Assembly: GCA_035575095.1 (NCBI GenBank)
Contig: DATLYF010000032.1
Span: 1 to 17,778 of the forward strand
Reading direction: 5' to 3'
From: DATLYF01 sp035575095
GTDB taxonomy: Bacteria; Pseudomonadota; Gammaproteobacteria; Competibacterales; Competibacteraceae
DNA length: 17,778 bases
Shown: positions 1-6,443 of the stretch, in pieces
Layout: each line of letters begins with the position of its first letter
How positions within the stretch are numbered: position 1 is the stretch's first letter
Position numbers and translations under genes: made by a program
Notes under the pieces: generated by a model
Databases searched by the model: none
Told to the model about the DNA's origin: nothing
What the model saw: only the letters and a program-made list of their open reading frames with translations

Positions 1-1
1 C

Positions 2-100
2 CATTCCGGTGTCCCGGAAGAACCGCCAGCGTTGGGCGCCTCCCGCAACGGCTATCCGCCGCTGGGCGATGCGCCGGGAGTCTATGTGCTGGCGCCGTGA
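2..100 (+). CDS. 3' end of an unrecognised gene (partial)
   Basis: An open frame runs in from the left edge and ends at the TGA at 98-100. The last residues are rich in Pro and Gly and end in GVYVLAP. Thirty-two codons are too few to assign a family, and no motif is recognisable. It is on the same strand as the downstream adenylyltransferase gene, 36 nt before that gene's ATG, so the two could be co-transcribed. It could instead be a chance open frame, because the start is not visible. Confidence 0.4.
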   Translation, partial: HSGVPEEPPALGASRNGYPPLGDAPGVYVLAP

Positions 101-136
101 GAGCGGCGTCTCGCTGCCCTCCCTGCACAAGCGCCC

Positions 137-1000
137 ATGAAAGAGTCATTGTCCTACCTGCTCGAGCGCCGCAGCCGCGCAGCACTGGCTTGTGGCGCGC
201 TACAACCGATCGAGACGGTTTGCCGGATCGTGCCGGACGCCGGCGTGCGTTTTGTGGTGCGCCGGGTATCCAGTCTGAAGCGCCGGGATGAAGCACGCAT
301 GGCGGGCGATGCCCGGCCCAGTCCCTATTTGCCGCCCGAGCCGGAGCTAGTGGTGGGCGAGCTGTCGTCCACCCATTTCGCGCTGCTCAACAAGTTCAAC
401 GTCATCGATCGCCACCTGTTGATCGTGACGCGCCGCTTCGTACCCCAGGAGACGCTGCTCGATGGCGATGATTTCGCCGCCCTGGCGCTGGCCATGGCAG
501 AGCTGGACGGCCTCGGCTTCTACAACGGTGGTGGTGAGGCGGGCGCGAGCCAGCGCCACAAGCACCTGCAATGGGTGCCGCTACCTCTGGGCGAGGGCGA
601 GGCGGTGCCGATGGAAGCGCTGTTGGCAGAGGCGATACCAGGGCCGGGAGCGGTTCCCGGGCTGCCCTTTCGTCACGCCTTCGCGCGTCTCGACGCCGGG
701 CTGTTCGCCGATCCGGCCGCGGCGGCGCAAGTGCTGCACCAGCTCTACCACGACCTGCTGGCGCACCTGGGGATATCCGGCGTGTCCCGCGACGGGATGT
801 TGTGGCAGGGCGCGCCCTACAACCTGCTCGTCACGCGGCGCTGGCTGCTCCTGGTGCCGCGTCTGCGGGAGAAGGCGCAGGGCATTTCCATCAACGCCCT
901 CGGCTTCGCCGGCTCTCTGTTCGTGCGCGATGCGGCCGAGCTGGCGCGGGTGCAGGCGGCGGGGCCGATGCGCTTGCTGCGCGACGTGGCGGGGCCGTGA
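137..1000 (+). CDS. ATP adenylyltransferase (Ap4A phosphorylase-like, HIT superfamily)
   Basis: This 287-residue protein resembles the Apa1/Apa2-type ATP adenylyltransferases, which split diadenosine tetraphosphate with phosphate to give ATP and ADP in the cytoplasm. Visible signatures are an N-terminal segment ALACGALQPIET (about residues 17-27), LNKFN (84-88), and a histidine-triad-like core GASQRHKHLQ with H141, H143 and Q145. H141 or H143 would be the nucleotidylated histidine. The C-terminal domain has GAPYNLLVTRRWLLLVPR (225-242), typical of the family's second domain. Length is close to the usual size of about 290-310. I chose the ATG at 137 because the N-terminal homology begins soon after it, although no strong Shine-Dalgarno sequence is visible. 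It converges with queF, leaving 69 nt between the stops. Family assignment is firm; the exact substrate is inferred. Confidence 0.87.
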   Translation: MKESLSYLLERRSRAALACGALQPIETVCRIVPDAGVRFVVRRVSSLKRRDEARMAGDARPSPYLPPEPELVVGELSSTHFALLNKFNVIDRHLLIVTRRFVPQETLLDGDDFAALALAMAELDGLGFYNGGGEAGASQRHKHLQWVPLPLGEGEAVPMEALLAEAIPGPGAVPGLPFRHAFARLDAGLFADPAAAAQVLHQLYHDLLAHLGISGVSRDGMLWQGAPYNLLVTRRWLLLVPRLREKAQGISINALGFAGSLFVRDAAELARVQAAGPMRLLRDVAGP

Positions 1001-1069
1001 TACCAGGTTCGCGTGATCGGCCCGTGCCGTATCGGGACCCGAGCTGCAGCAACGGCGTAGGGCGGACGT

Positions 1070-1891
1070 CTATTGTCGCGCGCCGCGCCCATGTTCGCGC
1101 GGCGCCGCTTCCCAGTTGCTGCGAAACGGATTGATGTCCAGCCCGCCGCGGCGGGTGTAGCGGGCGTACACCGTCAGCCGCTGTGGCCGGCAGCAGCGCA
1201 GCAGATCGACGAAGATGCGCTCGGCGCAGTGCTCGTGGAACTCGTTGTGGCCGCGGAAGGAGACGATGTAGGCGAGCAGCCCGGCGCGGTCGAGGCGCGG
1301 GCCGCGGTAGCGGATCTGCACGCTGCCCCAGTCCGGCTGGCCGGTGACCGGGCAGTTGGATTTGAGCAGGTGCGACACCAGGGTCTCCTCGATCACCTCG
1401 CCGCCGGCCGAGAGCAGCGCCGGATTGGGGGTGTAGTCGCGGATCTCCACATCCAAATCGTCGATGGATTCGCCGTCCAGCTCCGCCAGACGCAGTTCGC
1501 AGAAGTGCTCGGGCAGGATCAGCTCCACCGCCACCGGGGCGCCGCTGGCCGCAGCCAGGTCGCGCTCGAGCAGGCTGCGCAGTGCCGCGGCGTCTTCCAG
1601 GCGGGTCTGGCTGAAACTGTTCAGATAGAGCTTGAGAGATTTGGATTCGATGATGTTGGGCGAATCCACCCTGAAGGCGAAACGGCCCAGTGCCACCCGC
1701 GGCTTGCCCTTGGGGTCGAGCCAGGACAGTTCGTAGGCATTCCACAGGTCGACGCCGGTGAAGGGCAATGCTCCCTCCAGGCCGAGGGCGGCGCGCTGCT
1801 CGACCCGCGGTACCGAGAAGAGCAGGCTGGGATCGTACTGGTCCTGATAAGTGCTGGTCTTGCCCAGCGGCGAGTGTTCGAGATGCGGCAT
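1070..1891 (-). CDS. queF: NADPH-dependent 7-cyano-7-deazaguanine reductase (QueF, long form)
   Basis: QueF reduces preQ0 to preQ1 with NADPH in queuosine biosynthesis in the cytoplasm. The 273-residue length fits the long bimodular form (E. coli QueF is about 282). The active-site motif SNCPVTGQPDWGS places the thioimide-forming Cys at C180 and the proton-donor Asp at D187, as in E. coli Cys190/Asp197. The NADPH-binding QueF motif ESKSLKLYLNSF is at about 82-93, and the preQ0-binding segment GHNEFHEHCAERI is at 214-226. All key residues are present. The N-terminus HSPLGKTSTYQDQYDPSLLF is characteristic of the long form and supports the ATG at 1891. The upstream gap of 120 nt holds no clear Shine-Dalgarno sequence (only CAGCACCTC precedes the ATG) and no visible preQ1 riboswitch. 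It lies downstream of the hemerythrin/DUF2249/membrane operon on the same strand but is probably transcribed separately. Confidence 0.97.
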   Translation of the reverse strand: MPHLEHSPLGKTSTYQDQYDPSLLFSVPRVEQRAALGLEGALPFTGVDLWNAYELSWLDPKGKPRVALGRFAFRVDSPNIIESKSLKLYLNSFSQTRLEDAAALRSLLERDLAAASGAPVAVELILPEHFCELRLAELDGESIDDLDVEIRDYTPNPALLSAGGEVIEETLVSHLLKSNCPVTGQPDWGSVQIRYRGPRLDRAGLLAYIVSFRGHNEFHEHCAERIFVDLLRCCRPQRLTVYARYTRRGGLDINPFRSNWEAAPREHGRGARQ

Positions 1892-2011
1892 GAGGTGCTG
1901 CGGCTGACTGCGGCTGTCACGCGGTTATGGCGAGAGTGCATTGTGCGACCGCGCGGGCGTAAAAGCCAGAGCCGTGCCAGCGAAGCTGCGCAACTCCTCC
2001 CCTACACAGGT

Positions 2012-3325
2012 TCAAGGCACCGGCAGCGGGGAGGTCGGCTCGCGCCGGGCGCTGTGGGCCATGGCCTGATCTAGCCAGCGGCGGTAGCGTTGCAACACGT
2101 GCAGCAGATTGGCCAGCAGCACGGCGCAAGCCAGGGCGAAGGCCAGCGCCGCCGGGCGCGCCAGCCGCTCGGGCTGCCATACTGCGGCGAGCAATAGCGC
2201 GCTGCTCAGGGCGTGCAGCCGCCAGTGCCACCACACCCGCTTGTCCGGCAGCAGCTCCTTGAGATTGGGCGGCATCGATTGCGGGCGGACCTGGCGGCTG
2301 AGGTGCAGCCAGCAGAGGAAGGCGGTGATCTTGTGCAGCATGCCGCAGACCAGGGTGAGGACGGCGCCGATCAGCAGCAGCACGCCCAGCGACAGCGGCA
2401 GACGCGATGCGCCGCTCAGGACCGGCCACGGCCAACGGGCCAGCCACAGCAAGAGCGCCGCCAGCAGGGCGAGCATGGCCAGCACCCAGTAGGCCAGTAG
2501 GGGATCAGGGGTGCGCCGGCGGCGGCGTCGCAGCAGGATCAGGGTGGTGACGGCGAAAGTGAGGACCAGGCCGACCACCAGCAGTGCCCCGACGCCGGCC
2601 GGCCCGGCGGGCAGACTGAGCAGGAGCAGCCCGAGCAGCAGCGCAGGCGGTCCCAGCCGCTGCAAAGCGCGCGGATAGGCCGGTGTCACCAGGAACATAG
2701 GCACCACCTGGCTGCCGACCGCGAACACCGTCAGCCCGGCCATACCCAGCAATCCCCACAGGGCGTGACGGTCGGTCCAGTGTCGTGCCAGCGGCAGTTC
2801 CAGGTCGGCGTGTCCCAGGCCTAGCCACAGGCCCAGCAGCACGGTGACGGTCAGCGCCAGGGCTGCGCCGCGCAGCGGGGCGAGGCCGCCGCCGGCCCGC
2901 CGGGCCAGCAGCACCGGCAATACGGTCGCCGCCAGCAGCGCTAGGGCGGCAAGCAACAGCGGCAGCGCCAGCCGTATCAGCCAGGGCTGGGACAGCCCCA
3001 GCCCCTCGGCCAAGGCCAGGGTGCCGGTGCAGAGCAGGGCATGGGCCGGTGGCGCCAGCGTGGCGGCGCGCCATGGCTGCCGTCCGCTCAGCACCGGCAG
3101 TACCTGGAACAGGGCGCCGGCCATGGCCATCAGCAGCATGCCCAGGGTGAGCAGATGGGTGAGGCCGAGAGTGACCGGCATCCAGCGGCTAGCCAGGGCG
3201 GCCGGACCGCTCCAGGCGAGAACGGCGGCGGCGAGCAGGCCGAACAGCGGTACCGTGAGCAGGAAACGCAACGGCACCGCCAACGGCGGGCCGGCGTCCA
3301 GTCGCAGCCGCTGGCCGGCGCTCAT
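2012..3325 (-). CDS. Polytopic membrane protein of a NO/denitrification-type operon (NnrS / heme-copper-like)
   Basis: This 437-residue protein is almost entirely hydrophobic, with roughly 11-12 predicted membrane segments separated by short Arg-rich loops (for example the R-run at about 266-271). Histidines sit in or next to membrane segments: H57 in GLTHLLTLGM, H187 in TDRHALWGLLGMAG, H331 in GMLHKITAFLCWLHL, then H341, H371 and H409. The motif H57-x(n)-GALFQVLPVLSG resembles the NnrS/cytochrome oxidase subunit I-like membrane proteins found near Dnr and hemerythrin genes. This suggests a heme- or metal-binding membrane protein in nitric oxide metabolism, but the function is inferred. Its ATG overlaps the DUF2249 stop (ATGA), so it is the last gene of a translationally coupled three-gene operon. 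The family is not certain; a plain permease-like protein is the alternative. Confidence 0.7.
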   Translation of the reverse strand: MSAGQRLRLDAGPPLAVPLRFLLTVPLFGLLAAAVLAWSGPAALASRWMPVTLGLTHLLTLGMLLMAMAGALFQVLPVLSGRQPWRAATLAPPAHALLCTGTLALAEGLGLSQPWLIRLALPLLLAALALLAATVLPVLLARRAGGGLAPLRGAALALTVTVLLGLWLGLGHADLELPLARHWTDRHALWGLLGMAGLTVFAVGSQVVPMFLVTPAYPRALQRLGPPALLLGLLLLSLPAGPAGVGALLVVGLVLTFAVTTLILLRRRRRRTPDPLLAYWVLAMLALLAALLLWLARWPWPVLSGASRLPLSLGVLLLIGAVLTLVCGMLHKITAFLCWLHLSRQVRPQSMPPNLKELLPDKRVWWHWRLHALSSALLLAAVWQPERLARPAALAFALACAVLLANLLHVLQRYRRWLDQAMAHSARREPTSPLPVP

Positions 3326-3594
3326 TCGGTCTCCTCGGGGACGGCGCAGGCGTCCGCCGCCAGCTCGTCGTCGGCGCGCCAGATCAGCATCTCGAACAGC
3401 GCATCGCGGGGCGGCAGTATGCGGTAGGCCATGCCACGCTCCAGGAGGTGGGCGTACAGGGGATGGGGCTCGCGCCGGTGCAGCAAGTGCAGGTACTCGC
3501 CGGGGACCAGCTCGTCCACCGCTTCCAGGGTGATGAACAGCGGCTCCGGCGGCTCCAGCGCACTGACGTCGAGGCGGCGGCAGCGGACCTTCAC
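3322..3594 (-). CDS. DUF2249 domain protein
   Basis: A small soluble protein of 90 residues. The pattern LDVSALEPPEPLFITLEAVD followed by L-P-G-E-Y-L-H-L-L-H-R-R-E-P-H-P-L-Y matches the DUF2249 family, whose core is LDxRxLEPPxP and a REPxPLY segment. This domain is often found with hemerythrins and nitric-oxide or denitrification genes; its biochemical role is unknown. The start is a GTG whose last two bases are the first two of the hemerythrin stop codon (GTGA overlap). The frame is open much further upstream, but that part is the hemerythrin gene read in the wrong frame. The stop overlaps the next gene's ATG, so all three genes are translationally coupled. Confidence 0.82.
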   Translation of the reverse strand: MKVRCRRLDVSALEPPEPLFITLEAVDELVPGEYLHLLHRREPHPLYAHLLERGMAYRILPPRDALFEMLIWRADDELAADACAVPEETE

Positions 3595-4028
3595 CGGGCC
3601 TCCTCCAGCGCCGTGCGCAACGCTGGCCACTGCCCGGCCAGCACCTGTTCGGCCATGGGATAGAGCACCTGCTCCTCTTTGAGGTTGTGTTGCTGCAGCA
3701 GGATCATCAGAGTATCGGCCAGTCCTAGATACTGCTCCCGGTCGCGCTGCGCCAGGGCCTGGGTCATGGCCTCCAGCAGCCCGCGCAACTGAGCGTGCTC
3801 CTGACGCATGACATGAGTAGGACCGGCGCGCATGCCGGTGCACGCCTCGAAAGCGGGAAACAGCACCTGCTCCTCACCATTGAAATGGGCTTCGCTCTCC
3901 TCGCGGAAGTATTCGAAGCAGGGGACGGCGTGCTCCCAGTCGTCGCGGGCGACGGCGCTCTCGGCCAGGGCAAAGGCGTCGTCGCAGGCGCGGTGCTGGC
4001 GGGTGAAATGCTCGCTGAGTTCGGGCAT
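3591..4028 (-). CDS. Hemerythrin HHE-domain protein
   Basis: A 145-residue all-helical hemerythrin-like protein expected to bind a non-heme di-iron centre. The ligand pattern is clear: H12, then H48-x3-E52 in AHFNGEEQVLFP, H72 and H78 in THVMRQEHAQL, and H114-x3-E118 in QHNLKEEQVLYP. This is the layout of the bacterial HHE family, which includes iron-sulfur repair/NO-stress proteins and O2 or NO sensors. The start is the ATG at 4028 (MPELSEHF); a further upstream in-frame ATG at 4109 would add 27 residues without homology and would run through the operator region. It is the first gene of the hemerythrin-DUF2249-membrane protein operon and is divergent from the Dnr-like regulator, so NO or low-oxygen control is likely. 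Whether it senses, stores or detoxifies NO or O2 cannot be told. Confidence 0.9.
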   Translation of the reverse strand: MPELSEHFTRQHRACDDAFALAESAVARDDWEHAVPCFEYFREESEAHFNGEEQVLFPAFEACTGMRAGPTHVMRQEHAQLRGLLEAMTQALAQRDREQYLGLADTLMILLQQHNLKEEQVLYPMAEQVLAGQWPALRTALEEAR

Positions 4029-4055
4029 GATGAATGATGTCCATTGTATGATATT

Positions 4056-4070
4056 GATGATGACATCATC
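4056..4070. promoter_or_regulatory. Perfect 7-1-7 palindrome upstream of the hemerythrin operon
   Basis: The sequence is GATGATG, one central A, then CATCATC: a perfect inverted repeat of 7-bp arms in the 89-nt divergent spacer. A good -10-like TACAAT lies on the minus strand at 4043-4048, so the palindrome would cover the -35 region of that promoter. That position suits a repressor. The binding protein is not identifiable from sequence. Confidence 0.45.
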
Positions 4071-4095
4071 CTCACCGCCGGTCGCAGCGGCGGCC

Positions 4096-4109
4096 TTAAC
4101 CTGGATCAA
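4096..4109 (-). promoter_or_regulatory. Degenerate FNR/Dnr-type box in the divergent hemerythrin/dnr spacer
   Basis: Read on the minus strand the site is TTGAT-CCAG-GTTAA. One half matches the FNR/Dnr half-site TTGAT perfectly; the other (GTTAA instead of ATCAA) is only partly matched. It is centred about 74 nt upstream of the hemerythrin ATG and ends 8 nt before the regulator's ATG. It could therefore activate the hemerythrin operon and repress or autoregulate the regulator gene. It overlaps the region just before the regulator's Shine-Dalgarno sequence, so chance similarity is possible. Confidence 0.45.
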
Positions 4110-4117
4110 GAGGGCCG

Positions 4118-4810
4118 ATGAACACCCCAGACGCCTACGACACCCTGATCCGCCGTGCTCATCTGTTCAGCGCCCTGAACGAGGAGCAACTCGCCCAGGT
4201 CAAGCGCCACATGCGCGTCATCCGCCTGGCCGAGGGCGAGCGCCTGTTCGACATGGAAAGCCGTGCCGAGCGCTTCTTCATGGTGGTCAAGGGCCAGATC
4301 AAGCTCTACCGGGTGTCCCTGGAGGGCAACGAGAAGGTGATCGAACTGGTGGGGCCGGGGAAAATGTTCGCCGAGGCGGTGATGTTCATGTCGCGCCAGA
4401 CCTATCCGGTGAACAGCATGGCAGTGGAGGAGAGCGAGGTGCTGGCCTTCGACAACCGCAGCTTCCTGGAACTGTTGCGCGCCTCGCCGGAGCTGTGCCT
4501 GACCTTGCTCGGTGAGATGAGCATGCGCCTGCACGCCCGCCTCAACGAGATCGACCACCTCACCCTGCAGAATGCCACCTTCCGGGTGGCGCATTACCTG
4601 TGCCAGCACCTGCCGCAGCCGCACAGCGACGCGCCGCAGATGCTGCAGTTGCCGGCGGCGAAGAACCTGATCGCCTCGCGCCTGGCCATCACCCCGGAGA
4701 CCTTCTCGCGGGTATTCCACAACCTGAGCCGGGCCGGCGTGATCAGTGTCGACGGGCGCACCGTCACCGTCCACGACCCAGCCCGGTTGCGCGGCTACGT
4801 CCAGGACTGA
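4118..4810 (+). CDS. Crp/Fnr-family transcriptional regulator, Dnr-like
   Basis: This 230-residue regulator has an N-terminal cyclic-nucleotide-binding-like effector domain (about 14-130), a dimerisation helix (about 125-155, LTLLGEMSMRLHARLNEI) and a C-terminal winged helix. The recognition helix TPETFSRVFHNL carries E194, S197 and R198, the E-xx-SR pattern that reads TTGAT half-sites in FNR and Dnr. Only two cysteines (C127, C162) are present, with no N-terminal cluster, so it should not bind the FNR iron-sulfur cluster. That fits the Dnr group, which senses NO through heme. The phrases FAEAVMFM and LQNATFRVAHYL are very close to Pseudomonas Dnr. The start ATG follows AGAGGG by a few bases. 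It is divergent from the hemerythrin operon and converges on the DAHP synthase gene. Dnr versus another non-FeS Fnr subgroup is inference. Confidence 0.9.
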   Translation: MNTPDAYDTLIRRAHLFSALNEEQLAQVKRHMRVIRLAEGERLFDMESRAERFFMVVKGQIKLYRVSLEGNEKVIELVGPGKMFAEAVMFMSRQTYPVNSMAVEESEVLAFDNRSFLELLRASPELCLTLLGEMSMRLHARLNEIDHLTLQNATFRVAHYLCQHLPQPHSDAPQMLQLPAAKNLIASRLAITPETFSRVFHNLSRAGVISVDGRTVTVHDPARLRGYVQD

Positions 4811-4871
4811 GCGCGCCGCGGCGGGAACGGCGCTCGGACGAGTCGCCGCCCCGCAGGACCGCGGGCAGCGC

Positions 4872-6236
4872 TCAGGCCGCCTTGGCCTGCTTGTGCTTCT
4901 TCAGCATCTCGGCGATGAGGAAAGCCAGCTCCAGGCTCTGCGAGGCGTTCAGGCGTGGATCGCAGTGGGTGTGGTAACGGTCCGCCAGGCAGTGATCGGT
5001 AAGCCCCTGGGCGCCGCCGGTGCACTCGGTGACGTCCTGGCCGGTCATCTCGAAGTGCACGCCGCCGGCGTGGGTGCCTTCGGCCTCGTGTACGGCGAAG
5101 AAGCGCCGCACCTCGTCGAGGATACGCTCGAACGGCCGGGTCTTGTAGCCGGTGGAAGACTTGATGGTGTTGCCGTGCATCGGATCGCAGGACCACACCA
5201 CCTTGCGCCCCTCGCGCTGCACCGCGCGAATCAGCGGCGGCAAGCCTTCCTCCACCTTGTCCGCACCCATGCGGCTGATCAGGGTCAGCCGGCCCGGCTC
5301 GTTGTGCGGGTTGAGAATGTCGATGAGGCGCAGCAGCTCGTCCGGGCGCATGCTCGGGCCGACCTTGACGCCGATCGGGTTCTCGATGCCGCGCACGAAC
5401 TCCACGTGGGCACCGTCGAGTTGGCGCGTGCGCTCGCCCACCCAGAGCATGTGCGCCGAGGTGTCGAACCACGTGCCGCTGAGGCTGTCGACGCGGGTCA
5501 GGGCCTGCTCGTAGCCGAGTAGCAAGGCCTCGTGCGAGGTGTAGAACTGGGTTTCGCGGATCTGTGGCGTGGTGGCGCCGTTGAGCCCGCAGGCCTCCAT
5601 GAAGGCCAGCGCCTCGGTGATGCGCTCGGCCAGGTCGCGATAGCGCTCGCCCTGGGGGCTGCGCGCCAGGAAGTCCATGGTCCAGCCCTGTACCCGGTGC
5701 AGGTCGGCGTACCCCCCCTGAGCGAAGGCGCGCAGCAGGTTGAGGGTCATCGCCGCCTGGGTATAGGCACGCCACTGCCGCTCCGGATCCGGGATGCGGG
5801 CCGCGGCGCTGAATTCCGGACCGTTGATGATGTCGCCGCGGTAGCTGGGCAGGGTCACGCCGTCGCGGCTCTCGCTGGGTTCGCTGCGCGGTTTGGCGAA
5901 CTGACCGGCCATGCGCCCGACCTTGAGCACCGGGCAGGCGGCGGCGAAGGTCAGTACCACCGCCATCTGTAGCAGCACGCGGAAGGTGTCGCGGATGTTG
6001 TTGGCGCTGAACTCGGCGAAGCTCTCGGCGCAATCGCCGCCCTGCAGCAGGAAGGCGCGCCCTTCGGCCACCTCGGCGAGCTGGCGGCGCAGGGTCAGGG
6101 CCTCGCCGGCGAACACCAGCGGCGGAGCCGCCGCCAGGCGGGCTTCCACCTCCGCCAGGCGGGCGGGATCGGGATAGTCCGGCATCTGCCGCGCGGGACG
6201 CAGTCGCCAGCTTGCCGGATTCCAGGGTTGACTCAT
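4872..6236 (-). CDS. 3-deoxy-7-phosphoheptulonate synthase, class II
   Basis: This enzyme condenses phosphoenolpyruvate and erythrose 4-phosphate to DAHP, the first step of the shikimate pathway. At 454 residues it has the class II (plant/mycobacterial-type) length and motifs: LLQGGDCAESF with metal-ligand C69, KVGRMAGQFAKPRS (105-118), GIENPIGVKVGPSM (283-296), WSCDPMHGNTIKSS (348-361) with H354, GGVHFEMTGQDVTEC (391-405) with E396, and YHTHCDPRLNASQSLELAF (421-439) with D426. The Cys, His, Glu, Asp metal set is intact. The ATG at 6236 follows GAGGAG at a good distance. It lacks the long N-terminal regulatory extension of plant enzymes. It is convergent with the Dnr-like gene and divergent from the carboxypeptidase gene, so it is monocistronic. 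Symbols used for this class vary, so none is given. Confidence 0.96.
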   Translation of the reverse strand: MSQPWNPASWRLRPARQMPDYPDPARLAEVEARLAAAPPLVFAGEALTLRRQLAEVAEGRAFLLQGGDCAESFAEFSANNIRDTFRVLLQMAVVLTFAAACPVLKVGRMAGQFAKPRSEPSESRDGVTLPSYRGDIINGPEFSAAARIPDPERQWRAYTQAAMTLNLLRAFAQGGYADLHRVQGWTMDFLARSPQGERYRDLAERITEALAFMEACGLNGATTPQIRETQFYTSHEALLLGYEQALTRVDSLSGTWFDTSAHMLWVGERTRQLDGAHVEFVRGIENPIGVKVGPSMRPDELLRLIDILNPHNEPGRLTLISRMGADKVEEGLPPLIRAVQREGRKVVWSCDPMHGNTIKSSTGYKTRPFERILDEVRRFFAVHEAEGTHAGGVHFEMTGQDVTECTGGAQGLTDHCLADRYHTHCDPRLNASQSLELAFLIAEMLKKHKQAKAA

Positions 6237-6385
6237 GCGGGCACTCCTCGGAGAGAATCTGTGGTGGCGGGGCTCGGACTGGCTATCATGGCTAAGTTCG
6301 TAGTGATGATCAATCGAACCGGTGCCATTCGCCGCGGGGGGACAGGGAGCGCGGTCTTGCCAATGGTGCCGTTCTGTTCCATCCC

Positions 6386-6413
6386 TTTACATTGAATGAT
6401 TTTGGGTTAACGT
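6386..6413 (+). promoter_or_regulatory. Candidate sigma-70 promoter for the carboxypeptidase gene
   Basis: TTTACA (6386-6391, one mismatch from TTGACA) is followed after 16 bp by TAACGT (6408-6413), a weak -10. This is the most AT-rich stretch of the 207-nt divergent spacer and ends 30 nt before the ATG. It is a pattern match only. Confidence 0.35.
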
Positions 6414-6443
6414 AGGCCGCTCTGTAAGGGACTGCTGCCGCCG

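Noticed and set aside
1073..2074. A 333-codon open frame on the plus strand opposite queF
   Set aside because: It is fully antisense to queF, whose catalytic residues are all intact; no family motif is visible in it.
4029..4109. A longer hemerythrin starting at 4109
   Set aside because: The extra 27 residues have no similarity and read through the promoter and palindrome of the divergent spacer.
6296..6314. A further FNR-type box upstream of the DAHP synthase gene
   Set aside because: Only one half-site (ATCAA) fits; the other half, GTAGT, does not match TTGAT.
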